This document shows positions 1-10,426 of a stretch of DNA of 64,000 nucleotides, in pieces (the stretch's first letter is position 1; the number at the start of each line of letters is the position of its first letter). A model generated the notes under the pieces. It did no database searches. It was given only the letters and a program-made list of their open reading frames with translations, and was not told where the DNA came from. The position numbers and the translations under genes were made by a program. Origin of the DNA: Pantoea sp. Eser (GTDB lineage: Bacteria; Pseudomonadota; Gammaproteobacteria; Enterobacterales; Enterobacteriaceae); NCBI GenBank assembly GCA_009830035.1, contig SZZY01000010.1, forward strand, positions 122,356 through 186,355, read 5' to 3'.

Positions 1-1010
1 TTATCGCATCGCCTTATGATCGTCTGGTGACCAGCAGTAGCCGTTTCTGGCCGGAGAGCGGAGTTACCGTTGACCGGTCGGCGTCAGGCTTGCGGGTTGA
101 GTCAGACGCAATCGTCTCGCTGTTACGCGGTGGCGTCAGCTTTGCGGTTCCGTCAGGGTGGGAGCCGGGGCGGGTAGCGCGTAATAACGCCGAATACCTG
201 CTGTTTGACGACCGGCAGAGTATTGAGCGGTCTCACTACACCCGGCATGTTCCGTTCCTGCTGCTGTTCACCGATTCTGTACGTGGCCTGAAGCCGGGCG
301 CGCCGGTTGAGTTTCGTGGTATTCGTCTCGGCACCGTTATCCAGGTGCCTTTTGTTTTACCGGGCAAAACGCAGAACATGGCAACGGACTACCGCGTGCC
401 GGTATTAATCAACCTTGAGCCGGACCGCTTTGTCAGGGAGATGCCGGATTTTAACCTGGTACAGAGGCTGAAGAGTGGCATAGCCCGTGGAATGCGCGCC
501 ACGCTTAAAACCAGCAGTCTGTTGTCTGGCGCGCTCTATATTGATTTGGATTTTGTCATTGATGCGGCGGCGTACAGCGGGTCGCAGGTCATCGCCAGCT
601 ATGAAGTCATCCCGACCGCGCCCGGTGGCCTGAACCAGCTGCAACAGAAACTGGTGTCGGCGCTGGATAAAATCAATCATCTGCCGCTGACTCCGCTGGT
701 GATGCAAACCAGCGCGACGCTGAAACAAAGCCAGCGCACCATGGGTGCGTTACAACAAACAGTGAAAGATTTGAATCAGCTAACTGCCAGCCCGGCAATG
801 GAAACTCTGCCGGTTGAGCTGCAGCAATCATTGCGTGAGCTGAACAGCAGCCTGAAGGGACTGCAGCCGGGTTCGCTTGCCTACGATCGGCTGGTGGGGA
901 ATATGCAGCGTCTTGATCTGGTATTGCGGGAGCTGCAATCCTTACTGACGTTACTGAACCGCAAAAGTAATGCACTGGTTTCTGATGCGGCCACGCAGGC
1001 TGACCGTTAA
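1..1010 (+). CDS. pqiB: PqiB, MCE-domain lipid-transport protein, 3' part
   Basis: Partial at the window edge; the frame is open from base 3, so the GTG at 27 is not the start. The roughly 335 visible residues match the second half of PqiB: part of the second and all of the third MCE (MlaD) domain (DSVRGLKPGAPVEFRGIRLG near residue 85 of the visible part), then a long helical C-terminus rich in Leu and Gln (SQRTMGALQQTV, LRELNSSLKGLQPGS). In E. coli PqiB spans the periplasm as a syringe-like tube moving lipids between membranes, with PqiA in the inner membrane and the lipoprotein PqiC in the outer. The pqiC gene that should follow directly is absent. Reading frame intact in the visible part. 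Confidence 0.93.
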   Translation, partial: IASPYDRLVTSSSRFWPESGVTVDRSASGLRVESDAIVSLLRGGVSFAVPSGWEPGRVARNNAEYLLFDDRQSIERSHYTRHVPFLLLFTDSVRGLKPGAPVEFRGIRLGTVIQVPFVLPGKTQNMATDYRVPVLINLEPDRFVREMPDFNLVQRLKSGIARGMRATLKTSSLLSGALYIDLDFVIDAAAYSGSQVIASYEVIPTAPGGLNQLQQKLVSALDKINHLPLTPLVMQTSATLKQSQRTMGALQQTVKDLNQLTASPAMETLPVELQQSLRELNSSLKGLQPGSLAYDRLVGNMQRLDLVLRELQSLLTLLNRKSNALVSDAATQADR

Positions 1011-1204
1011 CGAGAGGCTCATTGACTAAAGTCGCCTGCATTCCACCAAATCTAAGGGATCATCGGATCAACGCGTGGCTGGCAACGGGGTCACTGAGTG
1101 AAGTTGATGCATCGCTAATAACCGCGCTTTTGAAGAGAGAAGAGAAGGGGTCCGGATACCCAGCAATGTTTCCAGCTGGCAGCCAGCAGACTTCCTTTTG
1201 CACT
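1011..1204. other. Gap where pqiC is expected; nothing assigned
   Basis: In relatives pqiC follows pqiB at once. Here an open frame starts with TTG at 1022 on the plus strand, but it resembles no family I know and soon becomes the antisense of the next gene. Best read as a deletion scar. Confidence 0.4.
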
Positions 1205-1948
1205 TTACCAGTTCTGCCGGACAGGCAAGATAATCAGGTCATTAACCGTCACGTTTTTCGGCTGATTAAGTGCATGCACCACGGCGCCGACCACATCCTG
1301 CGGGCTGATGGCTATGTTGTTCAGCGCCTGCGCCACTTTGCGACCTTGCGGATCGCTGACCTTATCGGCCCAGCCGGTGTTGATGACGCCGGGGCTGATG
1401 GTGTTGACGCGGATGCCCTTGTTCACGCCCAGATCCTTGCGCATAGACTCCGTCATCGCATGGACCAAAAATTTGGTGGCGCTGTATACGCCCGCGCCCG
1501 CGTCGACCTGATGACCCGCAACGGACGCCATGTTCAGTATCTGGCCATCTTCCCGCTCCAGCATTGTCGGCAGCACTGCCGCAATGGCGTTCAGGTAACC
1601 CTTAATATTGACGTCGACCATTTTGTTCCAGTCTTCCCATACCACGTCGCTCCAGCCGGAGAAAAGCATCAGGCCGGCGTTGTTGATCAGAATATCAACC
1701 GGACCAAAGGTCTCAATGGCGTATTTTACCAGCGCCTGTGTCTCTTCCAGACGTGTCACGTCGGTAACCAGGCCAACAGCCTGACCGCCTGCTGATTTGA
1801 TGCTCTCCACTAATCGGTCGAGGCCATTCTGGTCCAGTTCGGCCGCAACGATATTCACGCCGTGACGTGCAAGTTCCCGCGCGGTTGCAGCGCCAATGCC
1901 TGATGACGCGCCGGTAACAACTGCCGTTTTGTTCTGCAGATGATTAAT
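1205..1948 (-). CDS. SDR-family oxidoreductase with no canonical start codon
   Basis: Classical short-chain dehydrogenase of about 247 residues. It has the nucleotide-binding TGASSGIG motif, the NNAG motif, and the catalytic Ser (NMASVAG) and YSATK pair, followed by ISPGVINTGW. The frame extends upstream past the GTG at 1858, which lies after the glycine motif, to an in-frame TAA at 1952-1954. The only credible start upstream of TGASSGIG is ATT at 1946-1948, preceded by AAGGATAAG. Either an ATT start is used or the ATG was lost. The substrate cannot be predicted. It lies just downstream of the broken nemA-type gene on the same strand. Confidence 0.75.
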   Translation of the reverse strand: MNHLQNKTAVVTGASSGIGAATARELARHGVNIVAAELDQNGLDRLVESIKSAGGQAVGLVTDVTRLEETQALVKYAIETFGPVDILINNAGLMLFSGWSDVVWEDWNKMVDVNIKGYLNAIAAVLPTMLEREDGQILNMASVAGHQVDAGAGVYSATKFLVHAMTESMRKDLGVNKGIRVNTISPGVINTGWADKVSDPQGRKVAQALNNIAISPQDVVGAVVHALNQPKNVTVNDLIILPVRQNW

Positions 1949-2003
1949 TTCTTATCCTTTTTTATCCGGTACCGGCGGCAGGAGGATCCCCCGCCGGACG
2001 CGA

Positions 2004-3086
<1,083 letters not shown>

Positions 3087-3102
3087 GTAAACCTCTTAAT
3101 AG

Positions 3103-3120
3103 TTGACCGATCGTCTAGTA
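3103..3120 (-). promoter_or_regulatory. Putative TetR/NemR operator before nemA
   Basis: The 17-base sequence TGACCRGTCGTCTAGTA-type element (here with CGATC in its centre) lies 17 bases before the nemA ATG. A copy differing at one base lies 16 bases before the regulator gene. Same sequence, same distance and same orientation at both genes of a repressor-enzyme pair is what an autoregulated TetR operator looks like. Confidence 0.65.
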
Positions 3121-3139
3121 AATGGATAAAAAAACACGG

Positions 3140-3730
3140 CTACCCGAGCAGCCGTATTGTTGCCTTCATTGCTTTGCCGAAGGCGTTGTCTGGATCGTGG
3201 ATTTTTGCCATCAGGGAGGCGCCGAGCCAGAGCTGATAAAGTTCTTCAGCCAGCTCATCGGCATCGCTCACCGCAGACAGCGAACCGTCTTCCTGTCCCA
3301 GCCGGATACAGCCGGCGATTTTGTGCACGATCTCCTGCGTGCCGGTCGCCAGCACCTGTCGCATGCTGTCATACCGATCGCAGACTTCTGCACCGAGCTT
3401 GACCACCAGACATTTGTTTTCCGGCAGGTCCGCGCCCTGAGTGGTCTTCCAGAAGGCGAAGTAGCGCAGCAGCCGCTCTCTGGCCGTTCCGGCACCGCTC
3501 AGCTGGTTGTCTACTTCCTGCAGATAGTGGCTGAAGTAGTTCTCCAGCAGCGCTTCTGCAAACTCTTCCTTGGATTTGAAGTAGTAGTAAAACGAGCCCT
3601 TGGGAATACCGGCAGCCTGGACTATCTCGGAAAGCCCGACGGCGCTGTAGCCCTTGTGGGTAATAATCGCCCGTGCCACATCAATGATGTGCCGGCGTAT
3701 ATCTGTCGCGTGTTTTTTCATAATGCGCAT
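3140..3730 (-). CDS. nemR: TetR-family repressor, NemR-like
   Basis: Intact 196-residue TetR regulator. An N-terminal helix-turn-helix (LSEIVQAAGIPKGSFYYYF, about residues 33-51) is followed by a ligand domain close to E. coli NemR. It includes NKCLVVKLGAEVCD, whose Cys107 and Cys117 correspond to the redox/electrophile-sensing Cys106 and Cys116 of NemR. E. coli NemR senses bleach, methylglyoxal and N-ethylmaleimide and represses nemRA-gloA. Start is ATG 3730 or ATG 3721; neither has a strong ribosome site. The downstream nemA is broken, so the regulator now has no intact local target. The symbol is by similarity. Confidence 0.82.
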   Translation of the reverse strand: MRIMKKHATDIRRHIIDVARAIITHKGYSAVGLSEIVQAAGIPKGSFYYYFKSKEEFAEALLENYFSHYLQEVDNQLSGAGTARERLLRYFAFWKTTQGADLPENKCLVVKLGAEVCDRYDSMRQVLATGTQEIVHKIAGCIRLGQEDGSLSAVSDADELAEELYQLWLGASLMAKIHDPDNAFGKAMKATIRLLG

Positions 3731-3745
3731 ACTCTATTCAAGCAC

Positions 3746-3762
3746 TGACCGGTCGTCTAGTA
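3746..3762 (-). promoter_or_regulatory. Putative TetR/NemR operator before nemR
   Basis: TGACCGGTCGTCTAGTA, one base different from the element before nemA and placed 16 bases before the regulator start. The shared element supports autoregulation of the nemR-nemA pair. Confidence 0.65.
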
Positions 3763-3832
3763 ACGCCTGCTGCATTTTGTGCGATCGGTTGCTGAGCGGC
3801 TGCAGCAGCCTGACGGCATGGTGGCCGATGAT

Positions 3833-3896
3833 TTTCAGGCTTTCAGGCTTTCAGGCTTTCAGGCTTTCAGGCTTTCAGGCTTTCAGGCTTTCAGGC
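3833..3896 (+). repeat. Eight perfect tandem copies of TTTCAGGC
   Basis: An uninterrupted 64-base run of one 8-bp unit inside the coding region of the second TetR gene. Read on the coding strand, any array of three or more copies passes through TGA. Only two copies (or a deletion) would let the frame run on to the natural C-terminus, so the expansion truncates the protein rather than acting as a simple frame switch. Confidence 0.98.
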
Positions 3897-4398
3897 GTGG
3901 CGCCGTCCTTCGCTTCAATCGACATGCCCTCCAGCAGGGTGTTCAGCACGGTAGCCAGCGCGGCGGTATTTGTTTCCGCAGGCAGCTGTTGTTCCTGCAC
4001 CGCTCTGGTCAGCCGTTTTTCAAACAGATCTTTTCCCTTCTGCCTGAGAAGACTGACCGCCCTGACCACATCGGCTGATTCGGCAGAGAGATTGATCGCC
4101 GCCAGAACCACCATGCAGCCACAGAGTGCCGAAGGGGAGAGCAGGATATCTGCAGCTTCACTAAAGAACCTGTCAATGGCCTCAGTGATCTCCTGTGCCT
4201 CTTCAAGCCGCGCCCAGCTTGCCTGCCAGTAAACCCGCTCTTAGTAATTTACGGCTTCCAGAAACAGGCTGGCCTTATTGCCAAAGGCGGAATAGAGGCT
4301 GGGCGGGTTGATCTCCATTGCGGCACAAAGCTCGGCAACCGATGCCGGCTCAAAGCCTTTGCGCCAGAAAAGATCCAGCGCCTGGCAAAAGCGGCGCG

Positions 4399-5559
<1,161 letters not shown>

Positions 5560-5560
<1 letters not shown>

Positions 5561-6119
5561 AAACCAGCCACGGACCAATCGGACCGAAGGTGTCGCAGCC
5601 TTTACCTTTGTCCCATGTTCCGCCGCGCTCAATCTGGAACTCCCGTTCAGAGACGTCGTTAATCACGCAGTAACCGGCGACGTGTGCCATGGCGTCGACT
5701 TCGCTGATATAGCGGCCGCCGGTGCCGATCACCACACCCAGCTCAACTTCCCAGTCGGTTTTCACCGAATCACGCGGGATTTCGACGTCATCGTTCGGGC
5801 CGACAATGGCGCTGGTCCATTTGCTGAATACCACAGGTTCTTTGGGGATTTCAGCGCCGGTCTCCACCGCGTGATCGGCGTAGTTCAGGCCGATACAGAT
5901 AAATTTCCCGCTTCTGGCAACGCACGAGCCCAGACGGGGTTCACCGCTCACCAGCGGCAGGCTGTGCGGATCGAGCTGGCTTAATGCGTTCAGCGTGGCC
6001 GGTTGCAGGGCATCGCCGTCGATGTCGGCGACGTGAGCACTGAGATCGCGCAGATTTCCGTTGCTGTCGAGCAGCCCAGGGCGTTCGGAACCTGCGTTGC
6101 CGTAACGTAGTAGTTTCAT
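5560..6119 (-). pseudogene. Fumarylacetoacetate-hydrolase family protein, N-terminal two thirds
   Basis: Starts at ATG 6119 (MKLLRYG) and carries the metal-binding and signature stretch of FAH enzymes (FICIGLNYADHA, SKWTSAIVGPNDDVEIP, WEVELGVVIG, DVSEREFQIERG, KGCDTFGPIGPWL). It should run about 280 residues but is cut after about 185, where a deletion fuses it out of frame to the lactonase tail; the hybrid ends at 5547. In the L-fucose pathway this enzyme cleaves 2,4-diketo-3-deoxy-L-fuconate to pyruvate and lactate. The metal ligands remain but the C-terminal fold is lost. Confidence 0.85.
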
Positions 6120-6169
6120 CGATCACTATCCTTCTGTGAAAAAGTCAGGGAAGCAGAGCGGCTGCGGGA

Positions 6170-6910
6170 TCAGTTACTCCAGCCGCCGTCAATAATCTGC
6201 ACCGTGCCGGTGGTGCAGGAACTGGCACCAGAGGCGAGATAGAGCGCCAGCTGGGCGATCTCCTCTTTTTTACCAATACGGCCAATCGGCTGGCGGGCAA
6301 CGAACGCCGCATAAACCTCAACTTCGCTGCGTCCTTCCGCCAGTGCCCGAGCGGCAATGCGCTGGCGCAGGGAAGGCGATTCCACCGTGCCCGGACAAAT
6401 CGCATTACAGCGGATGCCGCGGGTGACGTAATCTGCCGCCACTGAACGGGTCAGGCCAATCACTGCCACTTTGGAGGCGCTGTATGCAAAGCGGTTTGGC
6501 ACGCCTTTGATGCTGGAGGTGACCGACGACATGTTGATCACCGAGCCGTGGTTGCGCTCCAGCATCGCCGGCAGGAAAGCACGGATCATGCGGAATATCG
6601 CGGTGACATTGAGATCCAGCGCGAACTGCCATTCACTTTCGCTGCAGCTGAGTATGTCGCCGCTATGAACCACACCGGCGCAGTTAAATAGCACATCGAG
6701 CGGACCGGTGGTTTCTGCCAGCGCGGCGATCGCCTGAGAATCGGTGACGTCGAGGCGCTGCGCTGTGATCCCCGGTATCTGCTGTAATGCGCTGATATTG
6801 ATATCGGTGGTAATCACCTCTGCACCTTCGCGGGCAAACAGTGCTGCGGTGGTGAAACCGATGCCTTGTCCAGCGGCGGTAATCAGTACTTTTTTCCCTG
6901 CTAGGTTCAT
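6170..6910 (-). CDS. SDR oxidoreductase, probable 2-keto-3-deoxy-L-fuconate dehydrogenase
   Basis: Intact SDR of about 246 residues. It has the nucleotide motif TAAGQGIG, the NCAG motif, the catalytic Ser in NMSSVTSSI, YSASK, then AICPGTVESPSL and the C-terminal IIDGGWSN. ATG 6910 is preferred over ATG 6922 because GGGAG lies five bases before it. The TVESPSLRQRI loop and the company of FAH, lactonase and fucose-dehydrogenase-like genes fit the enzyme oxidising 2-keto-3-deoxy-L-fuconate. First gene of the minus-strand operon, divergent from the GntR regulator, with an operator-like palindrome in between. The expected L-fuconate dehydratase and sugar transporter are absent. Confidence 0.75.
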   Translation of the reverse strand: MNLAGKKVLITAAGQGIGFTTAALFAREGAEVITTDINISALQQIPGITAQRLDVTDSQAIAALAETTGPLDVLFNCAGVVHSGDILSCSESEWQFALDLNVTAIFRMIRAFLPAMLERNHGSVINMSSVTSSIKGVPNRFAYSASKVAVIGLTRSVAADYVTRGIRCNAICPGTVESPSLRQRIAARALAEGRSEVEVYAAFVARQPIGRIGKKEEIAQLALYLASGASSCTTGTVQIIDGGWSN

Positions 6911-6944
6911 GGTGACTCCCAATAAAGGATCATTTTTATGGGAC

Positions 6945-6961
6945 TAATGGTCATGCCATTA
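6945..6961. promoter_or_regulatory. GntR-type operator in the divergent intergenic region
   Basis: TAATGG-TCATG-CCATTA is a perfect 6-bp inverted repeat with a 5-base centre. It lies between the catabolic operon (start 6910) and the divergently transcribed GntR/FadR-type regulator (start 7111 or 7135). Size, symmetry and ATGGTC-like arms fit operators of the FCD subgroup of GntR regulators. Confidence 0.7.
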
Positions 6962-7134
6962 AGGATGAAAAAAATGCGTTAAAACCAGTGCTTTTTGCTA
7001 ATATGTCCAGTAAGCTTCTGCTTAAAACGCCATTTCGGTTAACCAATTTTTTACATGCATAAAACAAAGCAGCAAGATTTTTGTCTGGAAAATGCTAGCT
7101 GAATCACTTAATGACAATTGATCTCAGGTGTCTG

Positions 7135-7896
7135 ATGCCGATAAAAAGATTAGAAAAAACAAGGATTTACAGGCAGATAGCTGACCAGCTAAAAACATTA
7201 ATTGATAACAAAGAGTTTCCACCCGGCAGCCGGCTGCCAGCCGAACGTGAATTAGCCAGTCTGCTGCAGGTCAGCCGCGCGTCGGTGCGGGAAGCATTGA
7301 TAGCGCTTGAAGTAATTGGGCTGGTGGATGTGCGGGTCGGCAACGGCGTGATTGTGCGTCAGCCGCCAGCTCAACCGGCTGCGCCTTCGCAGGAACCGGT
7401 GATGTCGCAGGCCGGACGCAATCAGTGGGCCGACGTCGATGATGAGCTGAACATTGAACTGGACTTTACCGCTGAGATACCGCCATTTTCGCTGTTACAG
7501 ACCCGCCGACTGATCGAACCCGAAACGGCTGCCCTGGCGGCAAGAAACGCCACTGATGAAGAACTTGCTGCGATCAGGCAGGCATATGAGCAAAATTGCT
7601 ACGATGATCGCAATGGCTCGGCGACCCACCCTGGCGATCGTCTGTTCCATATCCGCATTGCCCAGGCCAGCGGTAATCCCGCCTATGCGTTTATCATCGG
7701 CCACCTGCTGGGCCACCGTTACGGCACCATGTTCCGCAGCTTACAACTACACTACACCCCTCAGGACATGCCGCACCGTTCTGAGATCGAACATCTCGGG
7801 ATTCTGAATGCGCTGGAAGCGCGTGACAGCCGTGCCGCGAAGAAGGCGATGAAAGAGCATCTGGATGCGGTGATTAAGATTTTCGGTCAGGGGTGA
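7135..7896 (+). CDS. GntR-family (FCD/FadR subgroup) regulator of the fucose-type operon
   Basis: Intact, about 253 residues from ATG 7135, or 261 if the upstream ATG 7111 is used. The winged helix-turn-helix (LPAERELASLLQVSRASVRE, then ALIALEVIGLVDVRVGNG) is followed by a linker and an all-helical FCD ligand domain. That domain has candidate metal-binding acid and His residues (LFHIRIAQASGN, HRSEIEHLGILNALEARD). Such proteins usually repress sugar-acid catabolic genes and are released by the pathway intermediate. Divergent from the operon with a palindromic site between them, so it is the likely local regulator. Retained although the pathway is broken. Confidence 0.85.
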   Translation: MPIKRLEKTRIYRQIADQLKTLIDNKEFPPGSRLPAERELASLLQVSRASVREALIALEVIGLVDVRVGNGVIVRQPPAQPAAPSQEPVMSQAGRNQWADVDDELNIELDFTAEIPPFSLLQTRRLIEPETAALAARNATDEELAAIRQAYEQNCYDDRNGSATHPGDRLFHIRIAQASGNPAYAFIIGHLLGHRYGTMFRSLQLHYTPQDMPHRSEIEHLGILNALEARDSRAAKKAMKEHLDAVIKIFGQG

Positions 7897-8149
7897 AATA
7901 GCAACTGCCATGACAGCGCGTTTGGGTTATCCGCTGTCTGCGGCATCGCCGTTTTTGGTGCGGAATGATAAAGCCTGCCATCCTGCCATCCTGCCGTATT
8001 GGCGCCTGCAGACCAGGTTTCGTATTCAGAATTTACGCCGATCTGCTGGCGGCTCACGTCCCACTGTTAGCGGTCGCAGCGCTTTACCGTCACAATTTTT
8101 AATCTGCGTTTGATCACCATCCGATACCATTAATCAGGGAACAGAGAGA

Positions 8150-8820
8150 ATGCCAGACCGCAAAAAGATCCTGCTCACCGGTGCCAGTGAGCCGCATTGG
8201 CCGCACCTGCTTCAGCGCTCTGAGTGAAGCCTATGATTTCATCCTGACCGACCTGAAGGTGCCGGATTATGAAATCCCGTCGCCGCATCGGTTTATCGCC
8301 GCCGATCTTGTACAACCGGGCGCGGCGGTAACGCTGCTGGCCACCGCGCAGCCTGATGCCATCGTTCACCTGGCCGGTATCCCGCATGCGGATGCCCCCT
8401 TTGAACAGCTACTGCCAGCGAATATTCTTGCCATCACCTGGCTGCTTGAAGCGGCTGCCGCCTCCGCCTGTCGTCGTTTTGTTTTTGCCAGCAGCGCCCA
8501 GACCATTGAGGGTTATCCGGTTGATGTGCAAATCCAGCCGGGGATGGCAGTGGCGCCGGCTAATCTGTATGGCGTCACCAAGTGCTACGGCGAGGCGCTC
8601 TGTTCTTTTTATGCCAGTCAAGACGGCCTTTCCTGTGTCGCGCTCAGAATCGGGGCCTTGAACCAAAACAGGCCGGCGTGCTGAAAAATGCCCGCGACTA
8701 CAGCGCGTGGCTGAGTCCGCAGGATGCGGTCAGGCTGATAACCTGCGCGATTGAGGCGGAAAATATCAGCTTCTTTATCGGCTATGGAATTTCAGATAAT
8801 CGGTTTAAGCGTTTTGACCC
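8150..8820 (+). pseudogene. NAD-dependent epimerase/uronate dehydrogenase-like gene, frameshifted
   Basis: ATG 8150 begins a Rossmann protein (KKILLTGAS). The frame then shifts near 8190 and continues RIGRTCFSALSEAYDF, PDAIVHLAGIPHADAPFE, the catalytic YGVTK of extended SDRs, and FYASQDGLSCVALRIG. Near 8660 it shifts again to YSAWLSPQDAVRLITCAIEA and YGISDNRFKRFD, where it ends short of a normal C-terminus. The order and motifs match uronate dehydrogenase-type proteins of about 265 residues. Lying next to the sugar-acid cluster, it was probably part of the same catabolic region. Confidence 0.78.
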
Positions 8821-8947
8821 CACCGCACCTGAACAGACTCAGTCCGGACGGTATAATCCGGCCGTTTTTCGGAGATCATCCGGACCGAGCTCTCATCCGA
8901 ATCTGCGCCGTTTTAGCGGCTGGTAAAAGGGTCTTCTGCAAAACGGA

Positions 8948-9105
8948 TTATTTTTTGACCACCAGCTGCTTCCATTCCTGGTCACGATAGTCGTTATATT
9001 TATCTGTCATTTCCTGTCTTTTATGACCCAGCAGCGTACGGGTATCGACACCCTGTTTCCGGTAAAGCCGTTCAGCAAGCGAACGCTGTTCATGGAAGGT
9101 GGGTT
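8948..9105 (-). pseudogene. Lambda-type phage integrase, C-terminal remnant
   Basis: About 50 residues ending at TAA 8948 match the end of a tyrosine recombinase. PTFHEQRSLAERLYRKQGVD contains the HxLR-like box with Leu changed to Gln, and LLGHKRQEMTDKY carries the second conserved His and the nucleophile Tyr. No upstream integrase sequence, attachment site or phage gene is seen nearby. A relic of a lost prophage or island. Confidence 0.8.
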
Positions 9106-9273
9106 GCTGTATCGGTTATTCTCACCGTCAGAGAAGCGCTGTCATACCATCTCCGTTCTTCATCTGTTGCCGCGGTTTACCTCAACTACTAATCAAATTC
9201 AGCTGTTGAAGAAGCGTATGTCGGCAGGCTTCAGCCTATAATTTTCACCAGACAACTGGCGCGGGGATAGTCT

Positions 9274-10044
9274 ATGTTTGAGGGATTTACGAATACGCAA
9301 GTCAGCCTTTCAGAAGCGGTGCTTAATGTACGATATGGGGGAAATGGTTCTCCGGTTCTGCTGCTCCACGGACATCCTCGTACCCACCCAACTTGGTCAA
9401 AAGTGGCGCCGGAGCTGGCGAAATCTTTCACCGTGGTATGCCCCGATTTACGGGGTTTCGGCCGCTCTTCCAAACCTGCTGACCAGGCTGATCATGCTGA
9501 CTCGTCTAAAAGAGCGAAGGCAAAAGATTGTATTGAGTTGATGAGTCAGCTGGGTTTTGAGCACTGGTTGGACATGACAGAGGGAGCTATACAGCTTGCC
9601 GTACTGGATTGCATTCCAATACTCGAAGCCCTGAACCGGTGTAATGAGAAGTTTGCGCGGCAGTGGTATCACTGGTTCTTCTTTGCTCAACCTGAAAAAC
9701 CAGAGCGGGCAATACTGGCTGACCCGGACAAGTGGTATGGAGGCCGGCCCGAAACCATGGGAGACGAAGAATATAGTGAATTCAGGCGAGCCATACACGA
9801 TCCGGAAACTGTACATGAAATGATTGAAGACTATCGCGCCGGTCTGGGTATAGACAGAGAACACGAGCTTTATGACCGCCAGAACGGACGGCTGATTGAA
9901 TGTCCGATGCTCTGTTTATGGTCAAAATACGATGATCTGGAAGAGATATACGATGACATCTTGGTCATCTGGAAAAATTGGGCACCGAATGTAACGGGCA
10001 AAGCAATCGCCAGCGGACACTATATGGCGGAGGAGGCGCCATAA
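9274..10044 (+). pseudogene. Alpha/beta hydrolase (haloacetate dehalogenase-like), nucleophile deleted
   Basis: N-terminal HGHPRTHPTW (oxyanion region) and VCPDLRGFGRSSKP are typical of fluoro/haloacetate dehalogenases. Then FYHW-type cap sequences (FARQWYHWFFFAQ) and the acid/His end (CLWSKYDDLEE, ASGHYMAEEAP) follow. Between GFEH and AVLDCIP, where relatives carry the nucleophile motif GHDRGG and about 15 more residues, there is only an unrelated short stretch, so the catalytic Asp is gone. A TAA at 10042-10044 replaces the Glu codon seen in the second copy; sequence continues in frame to 10105. Not expected to be active. Confidence 0.8.
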
Positions 10045-10070
10045 GAATTAACCGCTGAACTGCGGCATTT
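9628..10070 (+). repeat. Dispersed direct repeat, copy 1 (hydrolase cap to C-terminus)
   Basis: About 440 bases from GCCCTGAACCGGTGTA to the end of the hydrolase, repeated with high but imperfect identity at 12589-13029. Substitutions and the differing stop show the copies have diverged for some time. Confidence 0.85.
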
Positions 10071-10105
10071 TCTGTTACAGCACAGCAACCATTCGCCTTG
10101 CTGAT

Positions 10106-10426
10106 CAATACCCATGCAATAGCCTGTATGAGCCTCTGTGACACATCATCGTATGATTGTCACTATTGCTGAGAACGTTGCAGATCTGGTAAGAGGAGGA
10201 ACAGGCTCAGCTTCTGACTGATGGGCATTGATGCAGGGGATAACCGACCGTCTCAACCGTAACTTAACGCGTTATCCGACAGACAAGATGAGCTGTCTGA
10301 GGTGCCGAAGAGGAGGGTCTTGTGCGGGTTTTAAGGCGGCCTTAGTTCTCTTTTAGCAACCCGGGAAAATAACCTGACACAATATAATCCGTGTGCCGCA
10401 AGCGCCTTAAAAGCGAATGGCTCGTG
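10106..10426. other. Gap without recognisable gene
   Basis: No frame with family-like content on either strand, no obvious terminator with a T-run, and no RNA gene seen. Probably decayed sequence. Confidence 0.5.

Noticed and set aside
1022..1795. Long plus-strand frame after pqiB considered as pqiC or a new gene.
   Set aside because: No lipoprotein signal or PqiC similarity; from about 1205 on it is the antisense of a clear SDR gene.
3833..3896. 8-bp array considered as a phase-variation switch.
   Set aside because: With three or more copies every frame meets TGA on the coding strand, so copy changes above two cannot toggle the gene; the gene also has an upstream stop.
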